Part shown: piece after piece, positions 1 through 8,345 of the stretch | How positions within the stretch are numbered: position 1 is the stretch's first letter | Layout of the letters: every line of letters starts with the position of its first letter | Source: Clostridia bacterium | Lineage (GTDB): Bacteria > Bacillota > Clostridia > Lachnospirales > Cellulosilyticaceae | Length of the DNA: 64,000 nucleotides | Assembly: GCA_029239755.1 (NCBI GenBank) | Contig: JARBUI010000005.1 | Location: 1 to 64,000 of the forward strand | Direction: 5' to 3' | The notes under the pieces: model-generated | The model's input: the letters and a program-made list of their open reading frames with translations, nothing else | The model's database searches: none | What the model was told of the DNA's origin: nothing | Position numbers and translations under genes: made by a program

Positions 1-534
1 TATCCATACTTTATTTATTGTTGCTGCAACAGGGTCCATAACCACATCCCACATTACCATAATAAAAGATGCAATAACTGGTACTATAAATACACGAACT
101 CCCTTAAGCCTTTTACCATTTTGCCCGTTTAGTATGTTAGATATAGTCCATGCCATATAACCCATTCCAAAGTAGGCTGGCATTATTATCAATGGAACTT
201 CCATTATACGAGGCCCTGGCATCGTATAGTGATAATTCCCAAAGGGAAATCCCATGTAAACACTTAAAGCCTCAAAGGAATTACTGACTATCCATGTAAT
301 AACAAAAAATATAGCCATGTTTCTGAACCCATAACGTTTAAACCCATGCATGAATGCCAAAAGGCTTATGCAAAGAGCACCTACTTGCCATACAATGTCT
401 CTGTTGGTGATAAATAGCATTGAAGTATACAGTATAAACAAAACTGCAATGATCGACCATCTTAAAAAGCTAAATTCTCTGTTTTTTTTCGTTGTAATCC
501 TATTATCATTTAATCCAATTGAACCGTTCGGCAT
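1..534 (-). CDS. Carotenoid-biosynthesis-like (DUF422/CruF-type) membrane protein, 3' end outside window
   Basis: Translating the minus strand from the ATG at 534 gives 178 open codons running off the left edge, so the C-terminus is missing. A GGAGG ribosome binding site precedes the start. The protein is mostly hydrophobic with at least five membrane segments. It carries the pattern SNSFEALSVYMGFPFGNYHY, then GPRIMEVPLIIMPAYF and MWDVVMDP, which resembles the Caroten_synth/DUF422 family; some members of that family are carotenoid hydratases. No carotenoid genes are visible alongside, so the substrate is unknown and the family call rests on motif recall only. It lies 18 bases downstream of the SDR gene on the same strand and could be cotranscribed with it. 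Confidence 0.62.
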   Translation of the reverse strand, partial: MPNGSIGLNDNRITTKKNREFSFLRWSIIAVLFILYTSMLFITNRDIVWQVGALCISLLAFMHGFKRYGFRNMAIFFVITWIVSNSFEALSVYMGFPFGNYHYTMPGPRIMEVPLIIMPAYFGMGYMAWTISNILNGQNGKRLKGVRVFIVPVIASFIMVMWDVVMDPVAATINKVWI

Positions 535-552
535 AATGCTTCCTCCACATTT

Positions 553-1506
553 TTATTTTTCACATATTGATGCTATCTTGTCAAAATCTACATGCGTTAA
601 CTGTTTTGAAATTTCCCACAAGTGTTTTGCCACATTTACATCTTGCGCTTTAGTCGTTATCTTGGCTGGCCCTGGTAAACCTTTAATTTCATAAAACCCA
701 CCCGGTCCGTAATACCCTCCGCCCTCTGCATATGGTGAGGTTGCTGCGTACAGGGAGGGTAAAGCTCCATCCTCAGCCGATTGCCTCATAAATGTAAAGA
801 TATTTAACATCGTTGCTAAAAAACTGTTTTCACCTGGACCATTAGACATCAAATCCGTACTTGAAATTCCCGGATGGGATGCGATGCTCATGATACCCCT
901 GCCCGCTGCATCACTACGACGCTGAAGTTCTAAAGCAAACATTAAGTCTGCAAGTTTTGATTGATCATAAGCCGTCATTGAATGGTAATTACGTACTGAC
1001 TGCAAGTCATCAAAGTTAATTTTAGCTTTCCTTTCTCTGTTTGCTATACTACTTACAGTGACCACTCGTGGTTTATTCCCTTTTCTTAAAAGCGGCATGA
1101 GATGAGCAGTTAATGCAAAATGTCCCAGGTAATTTGTTCCAAATTGCAATTCAAATCCGTCCTTAGTGACTTTTCGCTCTGGTGGCGTCATCACACCTGC
1201 GTTATTGATCAGTAAGTCGAGGCTTTGACGTTGGTTTTTTATACGATTACCGAACGCTTCTATAGACGCAAGATCCGCGAGATCGATACTTTCGAAACTG
1301 ATATTAGCTGAAGGAACTATTTTACGGATATTATTTATTGATTCAGCTCCTTTTTTTTCATTACGGCCTGCCAAAATAACCTCTGCTCCTTGGCGGACCA
1401 AAACCAAAGCGGTCTCGTATCCTAATCCTCCTGTACCTGTAATGATAACTGAACGACCTTGTTGTTTGGGAATATGGGTAGTTATCCATTCTTCTGATTT
1501 TCTCAT
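553..1506 (-). CDS. Short-chain dehydrogenase/reductase (SDR), paralogue of the 2256-3188 gene
   Basis: A 317-residue Rossmann oxidoreductase of the classical/retinol-dehydrogenase-like SDR type. The dinucleotide-binding loop TGTGGLG is at residues 23-29, NNAG at about 100, the catalytic serine in VSSIA, and the catalytic YDQSK pair at Tyr180/Lys184. AGGAGG sits 6 bases before the ATG. It is close to the SDR at 2256-3188 over its whole length (same catalytic spacing, same TPPxRKVTKDGFELQ stretch), so the two look like a duplication that now flanks a TetR gene. The C-terminal part is typical of SDRs acting on hydrophobic carbonyl or alcohol substrates. The true substrate cannot be read from the sequence. 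Confidence 0.9.
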   Translation of the reverse strand: MRKSEEWITTHIPKQQGRSVIITGTGGLGYETALVLVRQGAEVILAGRNEKKGAESINNIRKIVPSANISFESIDLADLASIEAFGNRIKNQRQSLDLLINNAGVMTPPERKVTKDGFELQFGTNYLGHFALTAHLMPLLRKGNKPRVVTVSSIANRERKAKINFDDLQSVRNYHSMTAYDQSKLADLMFALELQRRSDAAGRGIMSIASHPGISSTDLMSNGPGENSFLATMLNIFTFMRQSAEDGALPSLYAATSPYAEGGGYYGPGGFYEIKGLPGPAKITTKAQDVNVAKHLWEISKQLTHVDFDKIASICEK

Positions 1507-1576
1507 GTTTTTCCTCCTAACTTTACTTCATGTATAAATTGAGATTGCTTGTAGTTAATAGATTGATTCAACTCTA

Positions 1577-1607
1577 ACAGTCAAGTATAATAAAAATACT
1601 GGACAGT
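1577..1607. promoter_or_regulatory. Inverted repeat, candidate TetR operator over the SDR promoter
   Basis: Two 12-base arms (1577-1588 and 1596-1607) are inverted copies with 10 of 12 matches and a 7-base spacer. The left arm covers a minus-strand TTGACT (1579-1584) that would serve as the -35 of the 553-1506 gene, with TATTAA 18 bases further on. The adjacent divergent gene encodes a TetR regulator, so repression of the SDR gene through this site is a reasonable inference. Confidence 0.45.
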
Positions 1608-1720
1608 TGTAAGTTAAAGTCATTATATGAAACAATCGATTCTGTATCAATACTCGAACTGGACTAATGGACAAATAGCAAGGTTTTGTAAAGTTATATT
1701 ATTGGGAAATGAGGAATGAT

Positions 1721-2263
1721 ATGAAAGAAGATGCTAGGATAATTCACTCTAAAGCATTATTGCAGCAAGCATTTTTACTACTTTTAAAGGATAAAACATT
1801 TGATGAAATAAGTATTGCTGAGTTATGCAGAAAGGCGGGAGTCTCAAGACAAACCTTTTATAGTAATTACAAATATAAGGAAGATGTATTGCTAGAACAT
1901 TTGGATGATATTCTAAATGAGTTTTATAGCCACAATTTATCACAATTGGACTTTGATGAAGTATTTCAGATTTTAAGTATGATTTTTACAAAATATCATC
2001 AATTTTTACAGAATCTATTTCGAGCAAACCTTGATTTTCAAATAATGTTTCGTTTTGAGAAACTATTGAAACGAATGAATAGTGATGTTTTGAATCACTC
2101 ACTTATTGAATATATTAATTGCTTTTTTGCAGGTGGAATGTACCTTGTACTAAGAAAATGGCTCTTGATGGGAACACCAATAACAGCCCTCGAACTAACT
2201 TCTGTGTTCAAACAAATAAGTACTCCCGTCATTCAACCTTTACGGCAGAAAAACATTAAATAA
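1721..2263 (+). CDS. TetR/AcrR-family transcriptional regulator
   Basis: About 180 residues. The N-terminal helix-turn-helix reads FDEISIAELCRKAGVSRQTF followed by YSNYKYKEDVL, the usual TetR recognition helix and anchor. The C-terminal half is alpha-helical and resembles the TetR_C_7-like ligand/dimer domain. The ATG at 1721 has GAGG six bases before it and is preferred to the in-frame ATG at 1709, whose upstream region has no good ribosome binding site. The gene is divergent from one SDR and its last 8 bases overlap the 3' end of the other, convergent SDR. It probably represses one or both SDR genes; the ligand is unknown. Confidence 0.88.
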   Translation: MKEDARIIHSKALLQQAFLLLLKDKTFDEISIAELCRKAGVSRQTFYSNYKYKEDVLLEHLDDILNEFYSHNLSQLDFDEVFQILSMIFTKYHQFLQNLFRANLDFQIMFRFEKLLKRMNSDVLNHSLIEYINCFFAGGMYLVLRKWLLMGTPITALELTSVFKQISTPVIQPLRQKNIK

Positions 2264-3188
2264 ACTTTACGTTTGTCAGCTTTTCAGATACTTCCCAAAG
2301 CCTTGAAGCAGCCTCAACATCCTTCGCTTGTGGTGCAATTTTAGCTATTGTAGGATACCCTCTCGTTTCATTCATTCTGGAAGGCCCATAATAAGTACCG
2401 CCTGTTGCATCTTCCGCTGTGCCGGCATAAAGCACGGACCACGCCCCATGAGCTGCTGGCTGAAATAAAATCGGTCCCAATAAACGCCGAGCGATTCCTG
2501 CTGGGCTATTCTTTCCGGCCCCATTAGGGATTAGTTCCGTCCTAGAGATTCCCGGATGTGCGGCCATGCTGCTAATACCCCATCCAGCTGCCTCACTTCG
2601 TCGTTGTAGTTCAAGTGCAAACATGAGGCACGCAAGTTTTGACTGAGAATAGGTTACCATTGGTTTGTAATTGTGTTCTGATTGAAAGTCGTCAAAGTTT
2701 ATAATTCCTGAGAGATGAGCTATACTACTCAAAGTAATCACCCGTGGCTTATTTCCTCTTCGCAGAAGAGGGAGTAAATGTGCTGTTAATGCAAAATGTC
2801 CAAGATAATTTGTACCCATTTGCAGTTCAAATCCATCTTTTGTAACCTTCCGATGAGGCGGAGTCATTACTGCTGCATTGTTTACAAGAATATCCAAGCT
2901 TTTGCGCTCCGCCCTTATTCGTTCGCCAAATGCTTCTATAGATGTAAGATCCGCTAGATCAAGCTTTTCAAAACGTATTTTCCCAGCAGGATTCATTTTA
3001 TTAAATTTGCTTATCGCTTCTTCTCCTTTATCTCTATTTCGACCCGCCATTATAACTTCAGCTCCTGCTAGGGCCATCTCCAATGCTGTTTCATAGCCAA
3101 TTCCACCGGTTCCAGTAATAACAACTGAGCGATCCTTTTGAGAAGGAATATCCTTTGCGGTCCAATTACGTTTAATATTTTCTGTCAT
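2256..3188 (-). CDS. Short-chain dehydrogenase/reductase (SDR), second paralogue
   Basis: A 310-residue SDR with TGTGGIG at residues 22-28, NNAA in place of the usual NNAG, the serine in LSSIA and YSQSK with Tyr180/Lys184. The catalytic tetrad is intact. It resembles the 553-1506 SDR along the full length, including the C-terminal TxYYGP motif. Its stop overlaps the end of the TetR gene on the other strand. The promoter upstream has MerR-type geometry (see 3250-3280), so it may answer to a different regulator from its twin. Confidence 0.9.
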   Translation of the reverse strand: MTENIKRNWTAKDIPSQKDRSVVITGTGGIGYETALEMALAGAEVIMAGRNRDKGEEAISKFNKMNPAGKIRFEKLDLADLTSIEAFGERIRAERKSLDILVNNAAVMTPPHRKVTKDGFELQMGTNYLGHFALTAHLLPLLRRGNKPRVITLSSIAHLSGIINFDDFQSEHNYKPMVTYSQSKLACLMFALELQRRSEAAGWGISSMAAHPGISRTELIPNGAGKNSPAGIARRLLGPILFQPAAHGAWSVLYAGTAEDATGGTYYGPSRMNETRGYPTIAKIAPQAKDVEAASRLWEVSEKLTNVKFI

Positions 3189-3249
3189 AATAAATTCCCC
3201 TTATCATCTTATAGTATACTTATATATTCATATCACATGCTTTATATAA

Positions 3250-3280
3250 ATGGTAGCACTTAGAGTTCTATCGATGTCAA
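3250..3280 (-). promoter_or_regulatory. Promoter with 19-base spacer, MerR-type geometry, for the SDR at 2256-3188
   Basis: On the minus strand TTGACA (3275-3280) is separated from TACCAT (3250-3255) by 19 bases, and the spacer contains an imperfect dyad ending in CTCTAAGT. An overlong spacer with a dyad is characteristic of MerR-activated promoters, and many Firmicute MerR operators share a CTCTAAGT half-site. No MerR gene lies in the window, so the regulator would act from elsewhere. Confidence 0.5.
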
Positions 3281-3521
3281 GCATATTTTTCAAGGGAATT
3301 TGGGCTATATATCTCATTAATAAAGTGGCGCAATCTGCGATCTTCTCGTTTATACAATCCTCTTATGATAAAGAAGACCTTATTCCTCTACTTACCCTAA
3401 ACAGCACCGAGAGCCGTAAATTTAGTGAAACTGACCTGAAATTTATAAAGCCAATCTCCTGTCTTAAAAACTCCAGGAGTAAGTCAAAGAAATTAAGCAA
3501 TTTGATAGTAAAAATAGAAAT
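3281..3521. other. Intergenic, no gene called; possible decayed minus-strand reading frame
   Basis: The plus-strand ORF at 3250-3543 starts inside the MerR-type promoter, lacks a ribosome binding site and resembles no family. On the minus strand one frame stays open across most of this stretch apart from two TAG codons, which could be a decayed gene, but no family is recognisable. Confidence 0.4.
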
Positions 3522-3563
3522 AGCAGGCAATCACTTAGAGTAATATCTAAGTAATTGCCTGCT
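3522..3563 (-). terminator. Intrinsic terminator after the carbohydrate operon
   Basis: An 18-bp stem (3522-3539 with 3546-3563, one mismatch) closes a 6-base loop. On the minus strand it is followed by a T-rich run. It lies about 60 bases after the stop of the GH65 gene. Confidence 0.8.
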
Positions 3564-3620
3564 TATCTTAAGACATTCACGTTTTATTAGAGCATGAAAT
3601 GATTCAATAGATCAAAAAAT

Positions 3621-5846
3621 TTAACATAAATTAACTTCAACCTTGTCTTTTATAACTGTAATATGATAGTGTTGATCTTTCCAAATGATTTTAAAGCTTA
3701 CTTTATCCCATCCGCTTGGCAGATAACTATGTCTTGATATAGGCTTCTCTTCCATTGAAGCTGTTTGTATGCCTGCTGCTGCCGTCATGATAAATTGCCA
3801 TAGACAGCCGCAATTAGCTATATGAATGCCTTCTGCTGCCCCTTTTATCTCGGGATTAAAATCTAGTTCCATTGCATACTTTATAAACTTATCCACGTGT
3901 TCTCGTTTATCAAGCCACGCTGCAACAATAGCATGATTAACAGGTGATAATGACGAATCATGGGTGGTTAGTGGTTCGTAGTAATCATACGTATTTTCTA
4001 TCTGTTCTTTTGTAAATTCATTTTTAAATAACATTGCCAGTGCCAAAGCGTCTGCTTGTTTTAAGCATTTTGACCGATACAGTTTTTCCTGCGTAATAAA
4101 AAATCCAAAAGGCCTAGATTTATCTTTCCAGATGCTCTGCACGTCAATAGCTGCATAATTTTCAAAGTCTTCACTCTGCTGAATAATACCTGTTTTCTGA
4201 TCAATTATAACAGGCAATTTATCTGCTATCTGAGCAAAAAGAGCTAACTCATGATCCTCAAGCTTCAATTTATCCTTAAGTTTTTGATAGCTGTTTTCAT
4301 CCTTTTCTTTAATCATTTTTAAGACTTCAATAGCTTTTCTAAGGTTAAAAATGACCATACGGTTTGTAAAACTATTGTTTCTTGTCATAGCAGAATATTC
4401 ATCCGGGCCCATTACATTAAGGAGATTAAAACCGCCTCTCCCGTCTGAATCCACTCTGTCTGTCCAAAACCTGGCTGTTTCTACTAGAATTTCTGCCCCA
4501 TAATTTTTCAAGAAATCAAAATCGTCTGTTGCTCTATAATAGTGCCAAATAGCATAGGCAATGTCTGCGGTAATATGAACTTCGTTATCAGCATATTCCC
4601 ACAAAGAACACTGTTCATCACCTCTTAAAGCGGAGTGCCAAGGATATCTTGCTCCTTTTGAGTGATATTTTGCAGCATTCTCTCTTGCCCCATCCAGAGT
4701 TAAATACCTATACATTAATAAGTTTTTAGCTGCCCTGGGATTCGTATAAATAAAGAATGGGAGAATAAATATTTCTGTATCCCAAAAATACCTTCCATAA
4801 TAGGCTTCTCCTGCAAAACCTTTTGCGCAAATAGCTGCTCTCGGATCATCTTCCATATTGCTTCGCATCAAATGATAAATCGAAAATCTTACAGCCAGCT
4901 GAGCTTCTTTGTCTCCTTCTATGACGACATCGCTTAAATCCCACTTTTTTCCCCACTCTTTTCTGTGATCTTCATAGATAGCTTTACTATTCTTGCTAAA
5001 AAGCTTAACTAAACCCTTGGCTCTCTCTTCAATACTTCCAAGTTCTAAATCTCTTGATGTAAGAATGAGCACTCTTTTTTGAAAAGTATATGTATTTCCT
5101 TCTGATACCAAAAGTTCTGAGGTGTGATAAATACTTTTTTCATCTTTTGATATTTCAAAACTACAGTTTGGAGAGATGGTTTCAGATACTTCGAGAACCT
5201 CCTCTTCCTGATCAGTTTTGCATTTCAAAGCAATATAATCATTGATTTCATAAGCCTCCATCTGTGTGAAATGGCTGTATCCATTAGTCGTTACACGCCC
5301 GTCTATTCCTGACTGTATATAAAGGGCTCCTTTACCGCTTATAACTTCTGCCTCTATTTCTTCTACAAAAAGATGTTTCTCACACATACTTGGAAACCTA
5401 AAGTAATTTAATCTTAATAGACTTCCATCTTTTGTATGCCATTTAAAAGTTCTTGTCAGGGTTCCGTCTTTCAAACAAAGTGTTTGTTTAAAGTCTTCTA
5501 TATGACAGGCTTCCATATCTAAACTTTCTTCGTTAAAGCTTATTTTAAAAGCCATAAAATAGGGCAGATTAATAATAACTTCATTAAGATTAGGGTGACT
5601 TCCCATAATAAGTGGTACATAAGTTCCCCATTTCGATTTGGGACTTAACGGCATTTCTGTTGTTACGCTTTTAAAAGCCCTGTTATAATACTCTCCCTGG
5701 GGGGCATCATCTAATCCTTCTTCAAAACTTGCTCTTATAGAAAAATAACCATTGCCTTGGCAAAAAGCTCCTTCATAATATTTATTCTTCGTCATGTCAA
5801 AGCAATCTTCAGTAATAAGCCATTCCCTATCTTTATCTTTTTTCAT
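3621..5846 (-). CDS. Glycoside hydrolase family 65 disaccharide phosphorylase
   Basis: A 741-residue protein of normal GH65 length. These enzymes cleave alpha-linked glucosides (maltose, trehalose, kojibiose, nigerose, glucosyl-rhamnose, glucosyl-glycerol) with phosphate to give beta-glucose 1-phosphate. The N-terminal beta-sandwich is followed by an (alpha/alpha)6 barrel with YYGRYFWDTEIF near 350 and NVMGPDEY, whose Glu483 is the expected general acid. Its ATG overlaps the pgmB stop by 4 bases, and pgmB would convert the product to glucose 6-phosphate. The neighbouring ABC importer suggests that an imported oligosaccharide is phosphorolysed in the cytoplasm. Which linkage is cut cannot be decided here. 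Confidence 0.92.
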   Translation of the reverse strand: MKKDKDREWLITEDCFDMTKNKYYEGAFCQGNGYFSIRASFEEGLDDAPQGEYYNRAFKSVTTEMPLSPKSKWGTYVPLIMGSHPNLNEVIINLPYFMAFKISFNEESLDMEACHIEDFKQTLCLKDGTLTRTFKWHTKDGSLLRLNYFRFPSMCEKHLFVEEIEAEVISGKGALYIQSGIDGRVTTNGYSHFTQMEAYEINDYIALKCKTDQEEEVLEVSETISPNCSFEISKDEKSIYHTSELLVSEGNTYTFQKRVLILTSRDLELGSIEERAKGLVKLFSKNSKAIYEDHRKEWGKKWDLSDVVIEGDKEAQLAVRFSIYHLMRSNMEDDPRAAICAKGFAGEAYYGRYFWDTEIFILPFFIYTNPRAAKNLLMYRYLTLDGARENAAKYHSKGARYPWHSALRGDEQCSLWEYADNEVHITADIAYAIWHYYRATDDFDFLKNYGAEILVETARFWTDRVDSDGRGGFNLLNVMGPDEYSAMTRNNSFTNRMVIFNLRKAIEVLKMIKEKDENSYQKLKDKLKLEDHELALFAQIADKLPVIIDQKTGIIQQSEDFENYAAIDVQSIWKDKSRPFGFFITQEKLYRSKCLKQADALALAMLFKNEFTKEQIENTYDYYEPLTTHDSSLSPVNHAIVAAWLDKREHVDKFIKYAMELDFNPEIKGAAEGIHIANCGCLWQFIMTAAAGIQTASMEEKPISRHSYLPSGWDKVSFKIIWKDQHYHITVIKDKVEVNLC

Positions 5847-6529
5847 GCATTCACCTCCTGAAAAAAATCCAGCTTCTCTATAATATTCTGTAAACTCGTC
5901 TCTTTTATATTCTTAAATAATAAATCAGCATTAGACAGATTTTTTATATCACCTATCCCAACCGTTTTGATCCCTAAAACCTTTGCAGCTTCTATCCCTG
6001 CAAAAGCATCTTCAACGACTATGCTTTCCTGACTCCTGCAGCCTAATTTGGTGTAGCCGATTTCGAATACTTCCGGATCTGGCTTTGGCCTTTTCACATC
6101 ATTTCCATCAACAATCCAGTCAAAATAGGCATTAAGCTCAAGTCTGTCTATAATATATTTTGCACTTTTACTAGCCGAGCAAACTGCTGTTTGAATGCCA
6201 TTACTTTTTAGTTCTTTTAAGAAGTCCACAACCCCTTCTAATACATCTTCTGGCGTCAGTGTTTCAATCATTTCTAAATAGTAATTATTTTTAAGCGTAC
6301 ACATAATCTCTTTTTCTTGCTGCGTGTATAGCTTATCGCCTTTCTCCAACAATATTTCTAAAGAAGCCATTCTGCTGACTCCTTTTAATCTTTCATTAAT
6401 GATTTCATCAAAATAAATATTTTCTCTGTCCGCCAGCCATTTCCATGCTTTATAATGATACCTCGCTGTATCAACAATCACTCCGTCCAAATCGAAAAGA
6501 ACTGCTTTTAATCTGTTTTTCTCTTCCAT
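5843..6529 (-). CDS. pgmB: Beta-phosphoglucomutase
   Basis: A 228-residue HAD-superfamily enzyme (family length about 220). It interconverts beta-glucose 1-phosphate and glucose 6-phosphate. The FDLDGVIVD motif carries the nucleophile Asp13 and acid/base Asp15. The cap contains the usual RLKGVSRMASLE substrate-specificity segment, followed by CSASKSA and the KPDPEVFE and VVEDAFAGIEAA metal/phosphate motifs. GGAG precedes the ATG. It is followed by the GH65 gene with a 4-base overlap, a classic pairing of phosphorylase and mutase. Confidence 0.95.
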   Translation of the reverse strand: MEEKNRLKAVLFDLDGVIVDTARYHYKAWKWLADRENIYFDEIINERLKGVSRMASLEILLEKGDKLYTQQEKEIMCTLKNNYYLEMIETLTPEDVLEGVVDFLKELKSNGIQTAVCSASKSAKYIIDRLELNAYFDWIVDGNDVKRPKPDPEVFEIGYTKLGCRSQESIVVEDAFAGIEAAKVLGIKTVGIGDIKNLSNADLLFKNIKETSLQNIIEKLDFFQEVNA

Positions 6530-6540
6530 CTTCTTACTCC

Positions 6541-7371
6541 TTAACCTTTGACTGAACCAGCTGCAAGTCCTGATACAACATGCTCCTGCAGTGCAATATA
6601 TACAATAATACTTGGAATAGTTACTAATACTGTAGCAGCAAACATAGCCCCATAATCACTGGCAAAAGAACTTTTAAAATAATACAATGCCAGAGGCAGT
6701 GTTCTGTTATTGTTTCCTGTTGTCAGTGTAAGTGCAAACTGGAATTCATTCCAGCACAACAAGAATTGAAGCACTCCTGCGGTGCTGAAGGCAGGTTTTG
6801 CAACAGGCAGTATAATTTTTACAAAAGTGTTTACAAAACTTGCTCCATCCAGATAAGCGGATTCCTCTAGTTCTTTTGGAAGCGTTAGAAAATAACTCAT
6901 CATGATGTATAAAGTTGTCGGCAGGCCAAAGCCCGCATAGACAATAACAAGTCCAAACAGGCTATCATAAAGACCAGTTGTTTTGACTGTAATATAAAGC
7001 GGCTGAAGCAGTGCTGCTCCTGGCACCAGAAGTGCCATAGAAAGGAGAAGTTTTAATGAGTTTTTCCCTTTAAAATCAAAGCGTGCCATAGCATAAGCAG
7101 CCATACTAAGGAGCACTAAATTCAGCAGCGTTCCTCCAATAGCTACAATAATACTGTTGATATAAAATCTCGCAAGCGGTGCCATCTGAAAGGCTGTTAT
7201 ATAATTTTTAAGCTTAAGTCCATTAGGGAATCCGCTTACAGAAGATAATATTTCACTGTTTCCTTTAAACGATGAGAAAAATACCCATAAAAAAGGACCT
7301 ATAGATATTCCAATAATCAGCGTTAAGAAAATGAAAATGAGTAGTTGATTCATATACTTTAAATACTTCAT
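6541..7371 (-). CDS. Sugar ABC transporter permease, MalG type
   Basis: A 276-residue inner-membrane protein with six predicted membrane segments and the EAA loop ESAYLDGASFVNTFVKIILP that docks to the ATPase. It belongs to the CUT1 family of carbohydrate importers. AAGGAGG lies ahead of the ATG. It follows the MalF-type partner after 21 bases and precedes pgmB by 11 bases. No ATPase is encoded in the cluster, so a shared MsmX/MsmK-type ATPase encoded elsewhere is probably used. Confidence 0.93.
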   Translation of the reverse strand: MKYLKYMNQLLIFIFLTLIIGISIGPFLWVFFSSFKGNSEILSSVSGFPNGLKLKNYITAFQMAPLARFYINSIIVAIGGTLLNLVLLSMAAYAMARFDFKGKNSLKLLLSMALLVPGAALLQPLYITVKTTGLYDSLFGLVIVYAGFGLPTTLYIMMSYFLTLPKELEESAYLDGASFVNTFVKIILPVAKPAFSTAGVLQFLLCWNEFQFALTLTTGNNNRTLPLALYYFKSSFASDYGAMFAATVLVTIPSIIVYIALQEHVVSGLAAGSVKG

Positions 7372-7392
7372 TTTTAGTGCCTCCTTTACAAG

Positions 7393-8262
7393 CTATACAT
7401 CGCTTTTTCCCATGCCATAAATTTTATTAATAAGGACAACAGAAATAAGTCCAAGAGCTATAAGATAAACACCTGCTGTGTTAGCAAGACTAAAATTGTT
7501 TTGACTAAGTGCAGTCTTATAGATAAACATTGGCATGTTAAGTGTCCTGTTACCTGGGCCGCCCGATGTTGTTATCATAATGATATCTAATTTTTGCAGC
7601 ATACTCGTTGCAGCCAGCACGGTCGCTGTTCCAATAATATTTTTCATCATTGGCAAGGTGACATAGATATTAGTTTGGAATTCAGAAGCTCCATCAACTT
7701 TTGCTGCTTCATAAATACCCTCATCTACTGAAGCCATCTCAGCTAAAATCAGAATTGCTACAACCGCTGCAAAAGGCAGCCAGGTCAGAGTAACCGTAAT
7801 AAATGAGGTTCTAGGATCCATAAACCAGTTATGGGAAAAGTTTTTAACACCAAATAACCTAATCAAATTATTAACCGCTCCAAATTGAGGATTAAAAACA
7901 CACAAGAAAAGCATCCCAAGCGCTGCACTTGAAATAATATTAGGAATCATAAAAGCTGTTCTTGCCATTTTGAAATACCATTTTTTTCGTGCTAAAATAA
8001 GTGCAAAGATAACCCCTATTCCAATATGTATTGTAGACTGCAAAACGATCCAAATAAGTGTATTGAGAATACTTTTAATAAAATCAGGCGTACGCAGCAA
8101 ATCAATATAATTTTTTATACCTACAAAATGGATGCTTGAGCCAATGCTCCAATCTGTAAAAGACGTTCCTATTAACACAATTAAAGAGATTGCATAAACA
8201 AATGAAAAAAGGATAATGGCTGGCAATAGAAATAAGACTATCCATTTTTTATTATGACTCAT
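7393..8262 (-). CDS. Sugar ABC transporter permease, MalF type
   Basis: A 289-residue CUT1 permease. It has an N-terminal membrane segment, five further segments and the EAA loop EAAKVDGASEFQ, with VTLPMM following. It forms the translocation channel with the MalG-type partner just downstream. TGGAGG precedes the ATG. The gap to the upstream solute-binding protein gene holds a strong hairpin (8293-8329), so the two permeases are probably expressed less than the binding protein. Confidence 0.92.
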   Translation of the reverse strand: MSHNKKWIVLFLLPAIILFSFVYAISLIVLIGTSFTDWSIGSSIHFVGIKNYIDLLRTPDFIKSILNTLIWIVLQSTIHIGIGVIFALILARKKWYFKMARTAFMIPNIISSAALGMLFLCVFNPQFGAVNNLIRLFGVKNFSHNWFMDPRTSFITVTLTWLPFAAVVAILILAEMASVDEGIYEAAKVDGASEFQTNIYVTLPMMKNIIGTATVLAATSMLQKLDIIMITTSGGPGNRTLNMPMFIYKTALSQNNFSLANTAGVYLIALGLISVVLINKIYGMGKSDV

Positions 8263-8292
8263 ACTTTCATACCTCCATTTAGAAGAACTTAC

Positions 8293-8329
8293 AATATAAT
8301 CCTCATCTCCGTGTGATGAGGATTATATT
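8293..8329 (-). promoter_or_regulatory. Intercistronic hairpin between binding-protein and permease genes
   Basis: A perfect 15-bp stem (8293-8307 with 8315-8329) with a 7-base loop. It is not followed by a real T-tract on the minus strand, so it looks like an mRNA-stabilising or partial-readthrough element rather than an operon end. Such hairpins commonly raise the binding-protein to permease ratio. Confidence 0.65.
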
Positions 8330-8345
8330 TCATTTACTTCTATTC

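Noticed and set aside
3250-3543. Plus-strand 97-codon ORF
   Set aside because: It begins inside the MerR-type promoter, has no ribosome binding site and resembles no family; treated as a chance frame.
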